From positions 806,001-870,000 of the forward strand of contig NZ_AP014724.1 in assembly GCF_001548055.1 (NCBI RefSeq): a stretch of 64,000 bases of DNA, written 5' to 3'. The notes beneath the pieces were generated by a model that worked only from the letters and a program-made list of their open reading frames with translations, was not told the origin of the DNA and did no database searches. The position numbers and the translations under genes were made by a program. This DNA is from Sulfurospirillum cavolei (GTDB lineage Bacteria > Campylobacterota > Campylobacteria > Campylobacterales > Sulfurospirillaceae). Of this stretch, positions 1 through 9,480 are shown in pieces; position 1 is the first letter of the stretch; every line of letters starts with the position of its first letter.

Positions 1-1
1 A

Positions 2-505
2 CATGTCAAGAAACAAATTCCAACAGGAGCGGGTCTTGGCGGCGGAAGCAGCGACGCGGCAACCTTTTTACGGATGCTAAACGACAGGGCAGGGCTTTTC
101 TTATCGAACGAAGAGATGATGCGTATCGGCTCGAGCGTGGGAGCCGACGTCGCTTTTTTCGCCTCTGGCTATGAAAGTGCCAACGTCAGTGGCATCGGCG
201 AAACTGTCTCATTATACGAAGAAGAGGCGTTGGAGCTTGAGGTTTTCACGCCCGATCTCGCATGCGACACCGCACGCGTCTATACGACTTTTCGGGAGTT
301 TTTTTTAGCGTCGATCGCACCGCAAGACGCTTTGCCTATGCTTTCGTGCAAAAGCGCGGAGCTTTTAGCGTCGTATGAACCTCAAAGGCTCAACGACTTG
401 TACGCCGCGTGTTTAAAAGCCTACCCTGAGCTTCCGACGATGGCAAACGAAGGATGGTTTTTTAGCGGTAGCGGCAGCAGTTTTTTTCGAATCAAAGCAC
501 ACTAG
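2..505 (+). CDS. ispE: 4-diphosphocytidyl-2-C-methyl-D-erythritol kinase, C-terminal part (5' end outside window)
   Basis: IspE phosphorylates CDP-methylerythritol in the cytoplasmic MEP pathway to isoprenoids. The reading frame is open from the first bases and lacks its N-terminus. The GHMP-kinase ATP loop is visible at once (PTGAGLGGGSSDAA), followed by GADVAFF, where most family members have GADVPFF, and near the end the third GHMP motif SGSGSSFF. About 167 codons are present. smpB follows after 13 bases, so the two are probably cotranscribed. A second gene of the same pathway, ispG, lies at 34.8 kb. The family assignment is secure; only the missing start limits it. Confidence 0.93.
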   Translation, partial: HVKKQIPTGAGLGGGSSDAATFLRMLNDRAGLFLSNEEMMRIGSSVGADVAFFASGYESANVSGIGETVSLYEEEALELEVFTPDLACDTARVYTTFREFFLASIAPQDALPMLSCKSAELLASYEPQRLNDLYAACLKAYPELPTMANEGWFFSGSGSSFFRIKAH

Positions 506-518
506 AAGAGGTTTTTAA

Positions 519-983
519 ATGGGTGAACCCGTTGCACGCAATAAAAAAGCGTATCACGATTATGAAATTTTAGAAAAATTAGAAGCGGGAATCGTCTTGC
601 AAGGCAGCGAAGTAAAAGCCATTCGCCAAGGCAAGATCAATCTGAAAGATTCGTTTGTTCGATTGATTAAGGGCGAGGCGTTTTTGCTCAATGCCCATAT
701 TTCGCATTTAAGTACCGCCAATCCGCATTTTACGCCGAACGAACGAAGCGATCGCAAATTATTGCTTCATCTCAAAGAACTTCGAAAGTGGGATGCTAAA
801 GTCGCAAAAGAGGGGCTGACGATCGTTCCTTTGTCGGTTTACTTTAACGTCAAAAATATCGTTAAAGTCGAAATTGCATTGGTACGCGGTAAAAACTTGC
901 ACGACAAGCGCGAGGATTTGAAGCGTAAAGATGCGGAACGAGAGGCTAAAACGGCTATCAAAAATCATCTTTATAAAGAGTAA
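519..983 (+). CDS. smpB: SsrA-binding protein SmpB
   Basis: SmpB binds tmRNA and delivers it to stalled ribosomes for trans-translation. The 154-residue length is normal. It carries the typical N-terminal start of the fold ([17 protein letters not shown]), the strand with [18 protein letters not shown], and the basic C-terminal tail ([15 protein letters not shown]) that enters the empty mRNA channel. It starts 13 bases after ispE. The nearby clpS-clpA-aat genes also belong to protein quality control, since tmRNA-tagged proteins are Clp substrates; that link is inference from position. Confidence 0.96.
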   Translation: MGEPVARNKKAYHDYEILEKLEAGIVLQGSEVKAIRQGKINLKDSFVRLIKGEAFLLNAHISHLSTANPHFTPNERSDRKLLLHLKELRKWDAKVAKEGLTIVPLSVYFNVKNIVKVEIALVRGKNLHDKREDLKRKDAEREAKTAIKNHLYKE

Positions 984-1038
984 TTTACATATTATTTATA
1001 TAAAGCATGTAGAATTTTGAAAAAATGAGGATGATCTT

Positions 1039-1644
1039 ATGAAACATTTCTTACGACTTTTTTTGACAATAATGTCACTCACGTTTTTTGTCGGTTGCGA
1101 TTCTTCGACTCCCAAAGCGTCGCCTAGCGTCGTCGAACCGTTTAAAAACGGCGATAAAGTCGAGCTCAAAAGCGTTTCGGGCGCGAAAATAACGCTTTTG
1201 CGCCAAAACGGCGGATTTGTGATTGAAGACGATGAAGAGAAGATTCTTATGTTTGATATCTTCGGTACGTTTTGTGCACCTTGCCAAGAAGAAGCTCCTT
1301 CCTTGATGGACTTTCAGTTGCAAAACAGCGACAACGTGATGTTAATAGGTCTCAACTTCTTTGAAGAGGTGAGCGACGAGTACGTGGTCGAAAATTTCGC
1401 CGCGAAATACAACGCCTATTATTTTATCAGCAACGCCGCTGCCAATAAGCGTTTGGTCGAGACGATTTTGCGTGATATTCAGTATAAAGCGACGTTGCAA
1501 GTCCCTTTTAAAGTCGTTCTGAAAAAAGGCGTTTATCAAAACGTTCGGGATATTTACACGAATCTTCCCGACACTAAATTTTACATCGGTAAAGTCGGTT
1601 TGGACGTGATTCAACGCGACATCGACCGTATCGTGGAAAAGTAG
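1039..1644 (+). CDS. TlpA-like thioredoxin-fold lipoprotein
   Basis: Predicted periplasmic thiol-disulfide protein anchored by lipid. The N-terminus is a lipoprotein signal ending at Cys20 (FFVGC), then a spacer, then a thioredoxin-like domain with the redox motif CAPC at residues 79-82 in a FGTFCAPC context. The fold continues with a central strand (NVMLIGLNFFEE) and a VPFKVVL segment that includes the expected cis-proline. The family usually reduces or isomerises envelope protein thiols; the partner is not visible here. It has its own leader after smpB (55 bases, AT-rich) and a GAGGATG ribosome site. clpS follows after 6 bases. Confidence 0.8.
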   Translation: MKHFLRLFLTIMSLTFFVGCDSSTPKASPSVVEPFKNGDKVELKSVSGAKITLLRQNGGFVIEDDEEKILMFDIFGTFCAPCQEEAPSLMDFQLQNSDNVMLIGLNFFEEVSDEYVVENFAAKYNAYYFISNAAANKRLVETILRDIQYKATLQVPFKVVLKKGVYQNVRDIYTNLPDTKFYIGKVGLDVIQRDIDRIVEK

Positions 1645-1650
1645 GAAAAT

Positions 1651-1962
1651 ATGCATTCAAAGGCGCAAGGGGAAGTTCAAAACGACACTGCCGAGGCGAT
1701 CAGGGTTCAAGAGCCTAAACTCTATAAAGTTTTGCTTTTAAACGACGATTACAGCAGTATGGATTTTGTGATTAAAGTCTTGATGCAAGTCTTTCATCAT
1801 CGTTTTGAAAAAGCTGCCGAAATTATGTTAAACGTGCACGAACAAGGCAAAGGCTTATGCGGCGTTTACGTTTACGAAATCGCCGAAACCAAAGTGGCAC
1901 GCGTGCGCAAAATGGCGAAAGAGGAAAAATTTCCTCTTCGCGCCGTCATGGAAGAAGATTGA
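1651..1962 (+). CDS. clpS: ATP-dependent Clp protease adaptor ClpS
   Basis: ClpS is the N-recognin that passes substrates with N-terminal Leu, Phe, Tyr or Trp to ClpAP. The 103-residue protein has a flexible N-terminal extension and the ClpS core: LLNDDYSSMDFVIKVL, then QVFHH, and a C-terminal strand pair ending EIAETKVARV. The NDD and Met-Asp residues line the N-degron pocket in known structures. It sits 11 bases before clpA and one gene before aat, so substrate tagging, recognition and unfolding are in one operon. Confidence 0.95.
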   Translation: MHSKAQGEVQNDTAEAIRVQEPKLYKVLLLNDDYSSMDFVIKVLMQVFHHRFEKAAEIMLNVHEQGKGLCGVYVYEIAETKVARVRKMAKEEKFPLRAVMEED

Positions 1963-1973
1963 AAGGATGAAAA

Positions 1974-4175
1974 ATGGTTAGCCAAGAACTCAACTTCGTT
2001 TTCAACGACGCGATGACGTTCGTTCGCAAACATCGCTATGAATATATCACGATCGATCATCTTTTTTACGCGCTTTTAAGCAACGAGAGTATCGTCGATC
2101 TTCTGATCAATTGCGGCTTAAGCATTACGTTCTTGCAACGCTCTATGGAAAAATATTTTGCCGCACATCCCCAAATCGTACCGAATGAAGAGAATTACGA
2201 GCCCGTTGAAACGGTCGCGTTAACGCGCGTCATCGAAACCATGATGTTACATGTCAAAAGTGCGGGGAAAAGCGAAGCGAACGTCTACGATCTTTTGATC
2301 GCGATGATGGACGAACCTAACACTTTTTGCGTTTCGCTTTTGGTTCAACAAGGCGCGGACAAACTCTTGATTACCGAAGAGGTAACGGCGATGAGTGCAC
2401 CGGAACACAAAAAGAGCGAAAACGACGAAGAAGCGGGCGAAAGTGCTTTGGCAAAATACACGCTCGATCTTATCGCTTTAGCCAAATCTCATCAAATCGA
2501 TCCGCTGATCGGACGAAGCGAAGAAGTCGCCCGTGTGATGCAAGTGTTGTGTCGCAGAAAGAAAAACAATCCGATCTTAGTCGGAGAGCCCGGCGTGGGC
2601 AAAACGGCGATCGTGGAAGGTTTGGCCAAAAAAATCAGCGAAAATACCGTTCCCGAAATTTTGAAAAACACGCCCGTTTATGCCCTTGATATGGGCTCTT
2701 TGCTCTCAGGAACCAAGTATCGAGGTGATTTTGAGAAACGTCTCAAGGAGATTTTGAGCGAACTGGAGCAAAAAAAAGGGGCGATCTTATTTATCGACGA
2801 AATTCATACGATTGTGGGAGCGGGCGCAACCGGAAGCGGTTCGATGGACCTTTCCAATTTGTTAAAACCCTCTTTAGCGTCGGGAAAAATTCGGTGTATC
2901 GGCGCGACGACGTACGGAGAGTTTCGTAATTTCTTCGACAAAGACAAAGCACTCAGCCGTCGTTTTGCCAAAATCGACGTTTTAGAACCGAGTCTCGAAG
3001 ATTCTTTTTTGATCTTAAAAGGGTTGAAAAGCAGTTACGAAAAGCACCACGGAGTCAAATATCCAAATGAAGTGATTCGCGCATCGGTCGAGTTGGCGAA
3101 AAAGTATATCAACGATAAATTTTTACCCGATTCGGCGATCGATCTGATCGATGAAGTGGGGGCGTCGTTTCATCTAGCGAAAAAACGTAAAAAAGTCGTG
3201 GAAATGAGCGACATTGAAGCCGTACTCTCACGCGTAGCTCATATCCCAAGTCCGAACGTCAGCAAAGACGAGGGCGAGATTATGCAACATTTAGAAGCGC
3301 ACCTTAAAGCGAAAATTTTTGGACAAGACGCGGCGATCGAGGCATTGGCAAAAGCGATCAAACGTAGCCGTGCGGGACTTGGAAATCCGACCGCACCGAT
3401 CGGAGCGTTTTTATTTGCAGGGCCTACGGGCGTTGGAAAAACCGAAGTCGCCAAACAGCTTGCGTATGAATTGGGCGTCCATTTCGAGCGTTACGATATG
3501 AGCGAATACATGGAAAAACATACCGTCAGCCGCCTGATCGGCGCACCTCCGGGATATGTCGGTTACGATGAGGGCGGACAGCTCAGCGAAGCGATCAAAA
3601 AGCACCCGTATACCGTATTACTCTTAGACGAAATCGAAAAAGCGCATCCCGATATGCTGAACATTTTGCTCCAAATCTTTGACAGCGCGACGTTGACGGA
3701 CAATAACGGAACCAAGATCGATTTTCGCAACGTTATCATCATTATGACTTCCAATCTGGGAACGAAAGAAGCCCCGACGATGGGCTTCACGAAGAGCGAG
3801 AGTTCGCGAACGGATCATGCGATTAAAGAGTTCTTCTCTCCCGAGTTTAGGAACCGCTTGGATGAGGTGATTCATTTTGCGCCTTTGAGCGAATCCGTGA
3901 TGATCCATGTCGTAGAGAAGATGTTAAACGAACTTAGCGATCAGCTTAAAAACAAACATGTCGAAATTCAAGCCACGCCGGCGGCGAAAAAATACCTTGC
4001 CGCGGAGGGTTACAGCAAAGAGATGGGCGCGCGCGTGATGCGTCGCGTGATCGCCGAGCGCATTAAAACAACCCTTTCGGAAGAGGTGCTTTTCGGTCGG
4101 TTAAAAAACGGCGGGCTTTGCCGTATCGATTGTAAAGCCGATCAATTGGTCTTCACGTACAGCGGTGGCAACTAA
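1974..4175 (+). CDS. clpA: ATP-dependent Clp protease ATP-binding subunit ClpA
   Basis: AAA+ unfoldase that feeds substrates to ClpP in the cytoplasm. It has an N-terminal Clp repeat domain (about residues 1-140), then two AAA+ modules. D1 has Walker A GEPGVGKT near residue 204 and Walker [11 protein letters not shown]2 has Walker [11 protein letters not shown] near residue 483, Walker [13 protein letters not shown] and [13 protein letters not shown]. At 733 residues, with no ClpB-type middle coiled coil, it is ClpA rather than ClpB or ClpC. clpS is 11 bases upstream and aat overlaps its 3' end by 11 bases, indicating one operon. Confidence 0.96.
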   Translation: MVSQELNFVFNDAMTFVRKHRYEYITIDHLFYALLSNESIVDLLINCGLSITFLQRSMEKYFAAHPQIVPNEENYEPVETVALTRVIETMMLHVKSAGKSEANVYDLLIAMMDEPNTFCVSLLVQQGADKLLITEEVTAMSAPEHKKSENDEEAGESALAKYTLDLIALAKSHQIDPLIGRSEEVARVMQVLCRRKKNNPILVGEPGVGKTAIVEGLAKKISENTVPEILKNTPVYALDMGSLLSGTKYRGDFEKRLKEILSELEQKKGAILFIDEIHTIVGAGATGSGSMDLSNLLKPSLASGKIRCIGATTYGEFRNFFDKDKALSRRFAKIDVLEPSLEDSFLILKGLKSSYEKHHGVKYPNEVIRASVELAKKYINDKFLPDSAIDLIDEVGASFHLAKKRKKVVEMSDIEAVLSRVAHIPSPNVSKDEGEIMQHLEAHLKAKIFGQDAAIEALAKAIKRSRAGLGNPTAPIGAFLFAGPTGVGKTEVAKQLAYELGVHFERYDMSEYMEKHTVSRLIGAPPGYVGYDEGGQLSEAIKKHPYTVLLLDEIEKAHPDMLNILLQIFDSATLTDNNGTKIDFRNVIIIMTSNLGTKEAPTMGFTKSESSRTDHAIKEFFSPEFRNRLDEVIHFAPLSESVMIHVVEKMLNELSDQLKNKHVEIQATPAAKKYLAAEGYSKEMGARVMRRVIAERIKTTLSEEVLFGRLKNGGLCRIDCKADQLVFTYSGGN

Positions 4176-4887
4176 AATTCTTATTCCCAAACTGCACCCG
4201 CGCGAGCATACGTTTCCCGATCCTCATTGCGCGAGTGAAGAGGGACTTTTAGCATGGGGCGGCGATTTGAATTCCGATCGCTTGTTACGCGCTTACGAGC
4301 AAGGTATTTTCCCGTGGTTCAACGAGGGCGATCCGGTGTTATGGTGGTCTCCCGACCCACGACTCATCCTTTATCCGAGTGCGATAAAAATTTCCAAAAG
4401 TTTAACCAAAAGCCTCAAACATTTTGAGATTCGCTACGACACCTGTTTTGAAACGGTGATGCGTCAATGTTGGCAAACGCGGTTGCAAAAGGGACAAAAT
4501 AGTTGGATCAGCGAAGCGTTAATCGAAGCGTTTTGCGACTTACATGTCAAAGGCTTTGCCCATTCGGTCGAAACGTTTTTCGAGGGGGCGTTGGTCGGCG
4601 GTTTGTACGGGTTGCATTTGGGCGGTATGTTTTGCGGCGAGTCGATGTTCTCAACAAGACGCGATGCTTCTAAAGCCGCCTTGGTCGGACTTTGTCGAAA
4701 AATAGATGCTTTAGGAGGCGATTTTATCGATTGCCAATTACCGACCGATCATCTCAAATCCTTAGGAGCGATCGAAATAAGCCGCGAGACGTTTTTGGGC
4801 TTTGTTCGCGAGACGGTAAATAAAAAGACGATTCAAACGTGGAACAATCCTGTCTCATCGGAGCCTTTAGAAGCGTTGAAGCTTTAA
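4165..4887 (+). CDS. aat: leucyl/phenylalanyl-tRNA--protein transferase
   Basis: Aat adds Leu or Phe to proteins with N-terminal Lys or Arg, creating primary N-degrons for ClpS-ClpAP. The 240 residues include the family signature AYEQGIFPWFNEGDPVLWWS and, later, GGLYGLHLGGMFCGESMFS. The start is GTG inside the end of clpA (11-base overlap), so translation is probably coupled. Together with clpS and clpA this is a complete bacterial N-end-rule operon. The 3' side opens into the metK leader. Confidence 0.96.
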   Translation: MATKILIPKLHPREHTFPDPHCASEEGLLAWGGDLNSDRLLRAYEQGIFPWFNEGDPVLWWSPDPRLILYPSAIKISKSLTKSLKHFEIRYDTCFETVMRQCWQTRLQKGQNSWISEALIEAFCDLHVKGFAHSVETFFEGALVGGLYGLHLGGMFCGESMFSTRRDASKAALVGLCRKIDALGGDFIDCQLPTDHLKSLGAIEISRETFLGFVRETVNKKTIQTWNNPVSSEPLEALKL

Positions 4888-5108
4888 GCGGTCGTTGAAG
4901 CGTCTAAGATTAGTTTATAAAAAAAAGAGTATGATGCATTCACGGTTTTAGCGGCGGCGGGCTTTTTAAAGCCTTGGTTCAAACTTTTACTTTTATTTTA
5001 TGTTTCTCTTCTCGTGAAACCATAAATGGAAAACAAAAGGATGGAAAACAAGTTTTCGGACACGTAACCAAGTCTGAAAATAGGAAAACAAAGAAATGGA
5101 AAACAAAC
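4888..5108 (+). promoter_or_regulatory. metK promoter and long repeat-bearing 5' leader
   Basis: A -10-like TATGAT is at 4930-4935, giving a leader of roughly 165 bases before metK. It holds a short hairpin GGCTTTTTAAAGCC (4960-4973). It also holds four copies of an 11-mer: ATGGAAAACAA at 5026, 5041 and 5096, and TAGGAAAACAA at 5081. These are arranged as two pairs with 15-base internal spacing and 55 bases between pairs. The last copy supplies the GGA that acts as ribosome site for metK. The first pair also encodes a 13-codon open frame (MENKRMENKFSDT). No SAM riboswitch class I know is recognisable. Confidence 0.5.
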
Positions 5109-6326
5109 ATGGAACACACTCAACAACACTACCTTTTTACCTCAGAAGTCGTTAGCCCCGGACATCCGGACAAATGCGCGGATATTATCGCCGACAGTAT
5201 CGTCGATACGCTTTTAATCAACGATAGCAATTCACGCGTCGCCAGCGAAGTTTTCGTTGCGGGCAAACACGTCGTCATCGGCGGCGAAGTCAATACCAAA
5301 ACGATTCTTTCGTTTGAAGATTATGAAAAAATCGTCAAAGACGCGCTGATTAAGATCGGCTATAACGGCAAATCGGCATTTACCAAAGCGCAATGCCTCC
5401 ATCCGGACGATCTTAAAGTGCAAGTATTACTCAATCAACAAAGCAGCGACATTAACCAAGGCGTCGATCAAGAAAGCGGCGAGATCGGTGCGGGCGATCA
5501 AGGCATTATGTTCGGATTTGCTTCGTGCGAAACGGCGGATTTGATGCCCGCCGCGATTACGTACGCACGTATGTTGTGCGATAAAGTGTATAACTACGCT
5601 TTGATTCACAACCATAAACTTGGGGTTGATATTAAAACGCAAGTGACCGTTGATTACGGTACGAAAAAAAATTTTGAAGAGTGCAAGCCTCAGCGTATTC
5701 ATACGATCGTCGTTTCGGCTCCTTCCAACGAAAATATGACGATCGAAGAAGTGCGTTCGCTGATTAAAGGTCTCATCGACGATACAGGGCTACCTACGGA
5801 GCTTTACGATCCGAACAATACGATTATTCACATCAATCCTACCGGACGTTACGTTAACCATAGTTCGCTTCACGATTCGGGTTTAACCGGACGCAAGCTC
5901 ATTGTCGATAGCTTCGGCGGTTATTCTCCTATCGGCGGCGGCGCGCAATCGAGTAAAGATTATACGAAAGTAGATCGTAGCGGTCTTTATGCCGGACGTT
6001 GGATTGCGAAAAATATCGTTGCGGCGGGTTTGGCGAAAAAATGCTCCGTTCAACTCTCCTACGCGATCGGCGTAGCAAAACCCGTTTCGGTTTCGGTCGA
6101 TACCTTCGGAACGTTTACGAGTATCGGTGACGACGAGCTTTCGCAATTCGTTTACGAAACCTTCAGTTTAACGCCTCGTTGGATTACGCGTAAATTTGGA
6201 TTGGACAAACCAGGTCCCGATACGTTTTTGTATGCCGACGTCGCGGCACGCGGACAAGTCGGTCAGAGCGACTATCCGTGGGAACAACTCGACGCCGTTG
6301 AATTGTTTAAAAATCTCAAAAAATAA
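5109..6326 (+). CDS. metK: S-adenosylmethionine synthase
   Basis: MetK makes S-adenosylmethionine from methionine and ATP. The 405-residue protein starts MEHTQQHYLFTSEVVSPGHPDKC. An upstream TTG would extend the frame by 45 residues of low-quality sequence, so the ATG at 5109 preceded by GGA is preferred. Signatures include GHPDKCADIIADS, GAGDQGIMFG and the substrate loop GGGAQSSKDYTKVDRSG. In the loop, QSSKD replaces the more widespread FSGKD. The gene is alone behind a long leader and ends before a bidirectional terminator shared with lnt. Confidence 0.97.
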   Translation: MEHTQQHYLFTSEVVSPGHPDKCADIIADSIVDTLLINDSNSRVASEVFVAGKHVVIGGEVNTKTILSFEDYEKIVKDALIKIGYNGKSAFTKAQCLHPDDLKVQVLLNQQSSDINQGVDQESGEIGAGDQGIMFGFASCETADLMPAAITYARMLCDKVYNYALIHNHKLGVDIKTQVTVDYGTKKNFEECKPQRIHTIVVSAPSNENMTIEEVRSLIKGLIDDTGLPTELYDPNNTIIHINPTGRYVNHSSLHDSGLTGRKLIVDSFGGYSPIGGGAQSSKDYTKVDRSGLYAGRWIAKNIVAAGLAKKCSVQLSYAIGVAKPVSVSVDTFGTFTSIGDDELSQFVYETFSLTPRWITRKFGLDKPGPDTFLYADVAARGQVGQSDYPWEQLDAVELFKNLKK

Positions 6327-6355
6327 ATAACACTCAGATCGCAACAAGCTTACAT

Positions 6356-6379
6356 GTAAAGACGCCGCGGCGTCTTTAC
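6356..6379. terminator. bidirectional terminator between metK and lnt
   Basis: A perfect inverted repeat GTAAAGACGCC-GC-GGCGTCTTTAC lies between the convergent genes and overlaps the lnt stop codon. The motif TTACATGTAA (6350-6359) overlaps its left edge. Confidence 0.75.
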
Positions 6380-7614
6380 GGTAAGATAATACCGCTGATA
6401 CCGCCGTTAGCGGCATGATAGATCACCGTTTGGTATTTTGCCGCATAATAACGAAGTAACAGGTGTTGCAGGGTTTGTTCGATGGAAGGTTCAAACCACG
6501 CATTGTTGCTTATGGCGATCATATAACGCGGATTTCCTTCAAACAGTTCATCTCTGGTAGCTTCAAAACAAATAGCACTTCTAAAGGTCGTTCCTTGAAT
6601 GACGAAATCTTGCGGTGTTTTTGCTTTTTGATAATCTTGCGCGCCGTCGAAAAAGAGTCGATTAACGATTTTGACGATCCATTCGGGTAAAGGAACCTCT
6701 TCGCCGAAAGGCACTAAAATAATTTTATGGGCGATTTGCATCGTGCCGTCGGCAAAAAAATACGATGAATTGTAATAGCCGACGTTCTCTTCGTACGTCA
6801 GTGCTCCCGCAACGATGGCGATTTGTCGGGAGTAAGATTTGAGCTTTTCGATCACGGGTAAGGCACGATTTAAATACATCGGAAAGGCACTCTCAGGCAA
6901 AACGATCAGCTCGTCGCCGTTTTGAATCGCCGTTTCGATCAGCCGAAAATTTTCGTCCAATGCGGCTTCTTGATACGCTCTATCCCAACGTTGCGACTGA
7001 GGAACGTTCGTCGTAGGCAGTGTCGCTTTGAGCGGCGGAATATTTACATGTAAGGATTCTAGAGGGTAGTTCAAAGACGCAAGAAACGGAATGATCGCAA
7101 TGAGTTTGAAGGCTTTTATGGGCATTTTCAACAGGGAAATCGCCACAAGAAAAAGCCAAAGAGCCCACCATGTCGGCTTCATATAACTGTCGAGGAACAA
7201 GAGATCGAGTTTGAACCAATTAAACTCAAACGGCGCGATAAAAATCGTCGCAACGAGAAGCGTGCTTTGGACGATTGGAAAAGTGCTGATGCGCGCAATC
7301 AGCCAAAAAAGAAATGCATACGCCAACGCGACGCTTAGGATAATCAAAGGAATAAGAAACGCCAAATCGTAGTAGACAAAGCTAAAGCTAATCCAATAAA
7401 ACCATAAAATACCGATGAAAAAACCGCTCCAAAAATAGACGATACGATTTTCGCCCAACAAAAGGTAGAATCCGATGCCCGCAAGCAGGGAATTTATCAT
7501 GGGGATTGTAAGGTTTGCATAGGCAAAATAGATGAAGGCGGAGAGGCATGAAGCGATAAGAAAGGCTTTTATTAGATAAATGCGTGTAAAATAGGACATT
7601 ACAATTTTTTTCAT
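6376..7614 (-). CDS. lnt: apolipoprotein N-acyltransferase
   Basis: Inner-membrane enzyme that adds the third acyl chain to lipoproteins. From the ATG at 7614 it has 412 residues: about six N-terminal membrane helices, then a periplasmic nitrilase-fold domain. The catalytic triad is readable: Glu in VLPESAFP, Lys in HKIILVPFGE, and Cys in SAICFEATRD. A longer in-frame start at 7752 would overlap yajC heavily and adds no hydrophobic sequence, so it is not used; ATG 7599 is another possibility. The gene is divergent from yajC with about 11 bases between starts, so each promoter must lie in the other gene. Lipoproteins in this window (LptE, TlpA-like) are likely substrates. Confidence 0.92.
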   Translation of the reverse strand: MKKIVMSYFTRIYLIKAFLIASCLSAFIYFAYANLTIPMINSLLAGIGFYLLLGENRIVYFWSGFFIGILWFYWISFSFVYYDLAFLIPLIILSVALAYAFLFWLIARISTFPIVQSTLLVATIFIAPFEFNWFKLDLLFLDSYMKPTWWALWLFLVAISLLKMPIKAFKLIAIIPFLASLNYPLESLHVNIPPLKATLPTTNVPQSQRWDRAYQEAALDENFRLIETAIQNGDELIVLPESAFPMYLNRALPVIEKLKSYSRQIAIVAGALTYEENVGYYNSSYFFADGTMQIAHKIILVPFGEEVPLPEWIVKIVNRLFFDGAQDYQKAKTPQDFVIQGTTFRSAICFEATRDELFEGNPRYMIAISNNAWFEPSIEQTLQHLLLRYYAAKYQTVIYHAANGGISGIILP

Positions 7615-7625
7615 AAAGGATTTCC

Positions 7626-7901
7626 ATGCAAGGTTCTGCAAGTTTACTTTCTTCATTACTTCCACTCGTCGTGCTTTTCGCGATTTTTTATTTTCTTGTG
7701 ATTCGTCCACAACAAAAACAAGTGAAGAAGCATAAAGAGATGCTCGATGCACTGAAAAAAGGCGATAAAATTATTACTAACGGCGGTTTAATATGCGAAG
7801 TCGTGAAACCTGAGGAAGATTCTATCAAAGTTAAGCTTAATGATGAAGGGATGATCGTAAAGGTTTCCAGAGACTTTATTTCAAAGAAAATCGATGAATA
7901 A
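7626..7901 (+). CDS. yajC: Sec translocase accessory subunit YajC
   Basis: Small single-span inner-membrane protein that associates with SecDF. Residues about 7-25 form the membrane segment, followed by the family signature FFLVIRPQQKQ (here FYFLVIRPQQKQVKKHKEM) and a cytoplasmic domain with LKKGDKIITNGGL. The AAGGA ribosome site is 7 bases before the ATG. It overlaps secD by 8 bases, giving the standard yajC-secD-secF order. Confidence 0.96.
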   Translation: MQGSASLLSSLLPLVVLFAIFYFLVIRPQQKQVKKHKEMLDALKKGDKIITNGGLICEVVKPEEDSIKVKLNDEGMIVKVSRDFISKKIDE

Positions 7902-9480
7902 CGCCGGAAAATTTAACTATCGTTTAGTTATTTTTTTAATAGCTATTATTTTCGGCGTGGGAATGTCCATGCCGACGTTTCTACAAACGCAAAAAGGTGC
8001 GAAAGTCTCTTTAGGACTCGACCTTCAAGGCGGTCTGCATATGGTTTTAGGCGTTAAAACCGATGAAGCGATTAAGTCCAAAGTCAAATCGATTGCTTCA
8101 AGCGTCAAATTTTTTGCGCAAAGCAGTGATATTATCATCGACGATTTACGCGCGATCGAAGAGACGATTTCGTTTAGCCTTCTCGATAAAGACGAAGAGA
8201 AAAAAATCGACGAGATGCTCAAAACGATTAGCGGTTTGCAAGTCAATAAAGAGGCGTTAAAGTATACGCTTACGTTGAGCGATAAAGAAAAAGATTTGAT
8301 TAAAGAGTATGCGCTTTCCCAAGCCGTCGAGACGATTCGTAACCGTTTGGATCAATTCGGTTTGGCGGAGCCTAACGTCGCCAAACAAGGAAGCGATAAA
8401 ATTTTGGTCGAATTACCGGGCGTTAAAAATGCCGAAGACGAACAACGTGCGCGCGAGTTGATTGCCAAAGCCGCTCACCTTCAATTGATGGCGGTCGACG
8501 AGAAAAAACAAGATCGTTCCGCGACGATGAGTCCGACCGAAGCGGAGCAGTACGGCGACGTTATCTTAAGCGATGCCAAGAGCGATCATATTCGCTATAT
8601 TTTAAAAGAGATTCCTATCTTAGACGGCAGTATGTTGACCGATGCGAAAGTCGGTTTTGATCAAATGCAACAACCCGTCATCAATTTTACGCTTAACTCC
8701 GAAGGTGCTAAAATTTTCGGTGATTTTACGGCCGGTAACGTCGGCAATCGCTTGGCGATTGTTTTGGACAATAAAGTCTATTCCGCCCCCAATATTCGTG
8801 AACGCATCGGCGGCGGTAGCGGACAAATCAGCGGCGGCTTTAGCGTTAAAGAAGCACACGACGTAGCGATTGCGCTTCGTAGCGGGGCTCTTTTAGCACC
8901 GGTTACGATGCTTGAAAAACGCAGTATCGGTCCTTCTTTGGGAGCGGACAGTATTCATGCCAGCTTGATGGCGTTGATTTCAGGTTTCGCGTTGGTTTCC
9001 GGTTTTATGCTTTTTTACTACCGCTTAGCGGGAGTTGTCGCCAATATTGCGTTGATTGCTAATCTTTTTTTATTGATTGCGATTATGTCGCTTTTTGGAG
9101 CGACGTTGACCTTGCCGGGTATGGCGGGTATCGTCTTAACCATCGGTATGGCGGTCGATGCCAACGTTATTATCAATGAGCGGATTCGCGAACTCTTGCG
9201 GCAGGGTATGCCGATAACGCAAGCCATTGAACACGGCTACGAGAATGCCATGAGTGCTATTTTAGACAGTAATATTACGTCGATTTTAACCTCAATTTTA
9301 TTGTACGTGTACGGCACGGGGCCGATTAAAGGTTTTGCGATCAGTACGGCAATCGGTATCAGTGTTTCCATGTTAACGGCAATTTTGGGAACACACGGTA
9401 TTTACGATTTACTGAGATCCCGAATTGAAAAAAGCAATCACAACCCCATTATGTGGTTTGGCATTAAGAGGAGTCACTAA
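7894..9480 (+). CDS. secD: protein translocase subunit SecD
   Basis: Inner-membrane RND-family subunit that uses the proton motive force to complete protein export. The 528 residues comprise one N-terminal membrane helix, a large periplasmic region with the opening motif LGLDLQGGLHMVLGV, and about five C-terminal helices. These helices carry the RND features PGMAGIVLTIGMAVDANVIINERIRE. It overlaps yajC by 8 bases and secF by one (TAATG), so translation is likely coupled. Confidence 0.97.
   Translation: MNNAGKFNYRLVIFLIAIIFGVGMSMPTFLQTQKGAKVSLGLDLQGGLHMVLGVKTDEAIKSKVKSIASSVKFFAQSSDIIIDDLRAIEETISFSLLDKDEEKKIDEMLKTISGLQVNKEALKYTLTLSDKEKDLIKEYALSQAVETIRNRLDQFGLAEPNVAKQGSDKILVELPGVKNAEDEQRARELIAKAAHLQLMAVDEKKQDRSATMSPTEAEQYGDVILSDAKSDHIRYILKEIPILDGSMLTDAKVGFDQMQQPVINFTLNSEGAKIFGDFTAGNVGNRLAIVLDNKVYSAPNIRERIGGGSGQISGGFSVKEAHDVAIALRSGALLAPVTMLEKRSIGPSLGADSIHASLMALISGFALVSGFMLFYYRLAGVVANIALIANLFLLIAIMSLFGATLTLPGMAGIVLTIGMAVDANVIINERIRELLRQGMPITQAIEHGYENAMSAILDSNITSILTSILLYVYGTGPIKGFAISTAIGISVSMLTAILGTHGIYDLLRSRIEKSNHNPIMWFGIKRSH

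Noticed and set aside
4888-5108. SAM riboswitch upstream of metK
   Set aside because: No recognised SAM riboswitch core could be identified by eye. The region is reported only as a repeat-bearing leader.
4974-5108. N-terminal extension of metK from an upstream TTG
   Set aside because: The added 45 residues match no MetK pattern and span the leader repeats; the ATG at 5109 has a ribosome site and the canonical start.
7615-7752. Extended N-terminus of lnt
   Set aside because: The extra 46 residues would overlap yajC almost entirely and carry no membrane segment.
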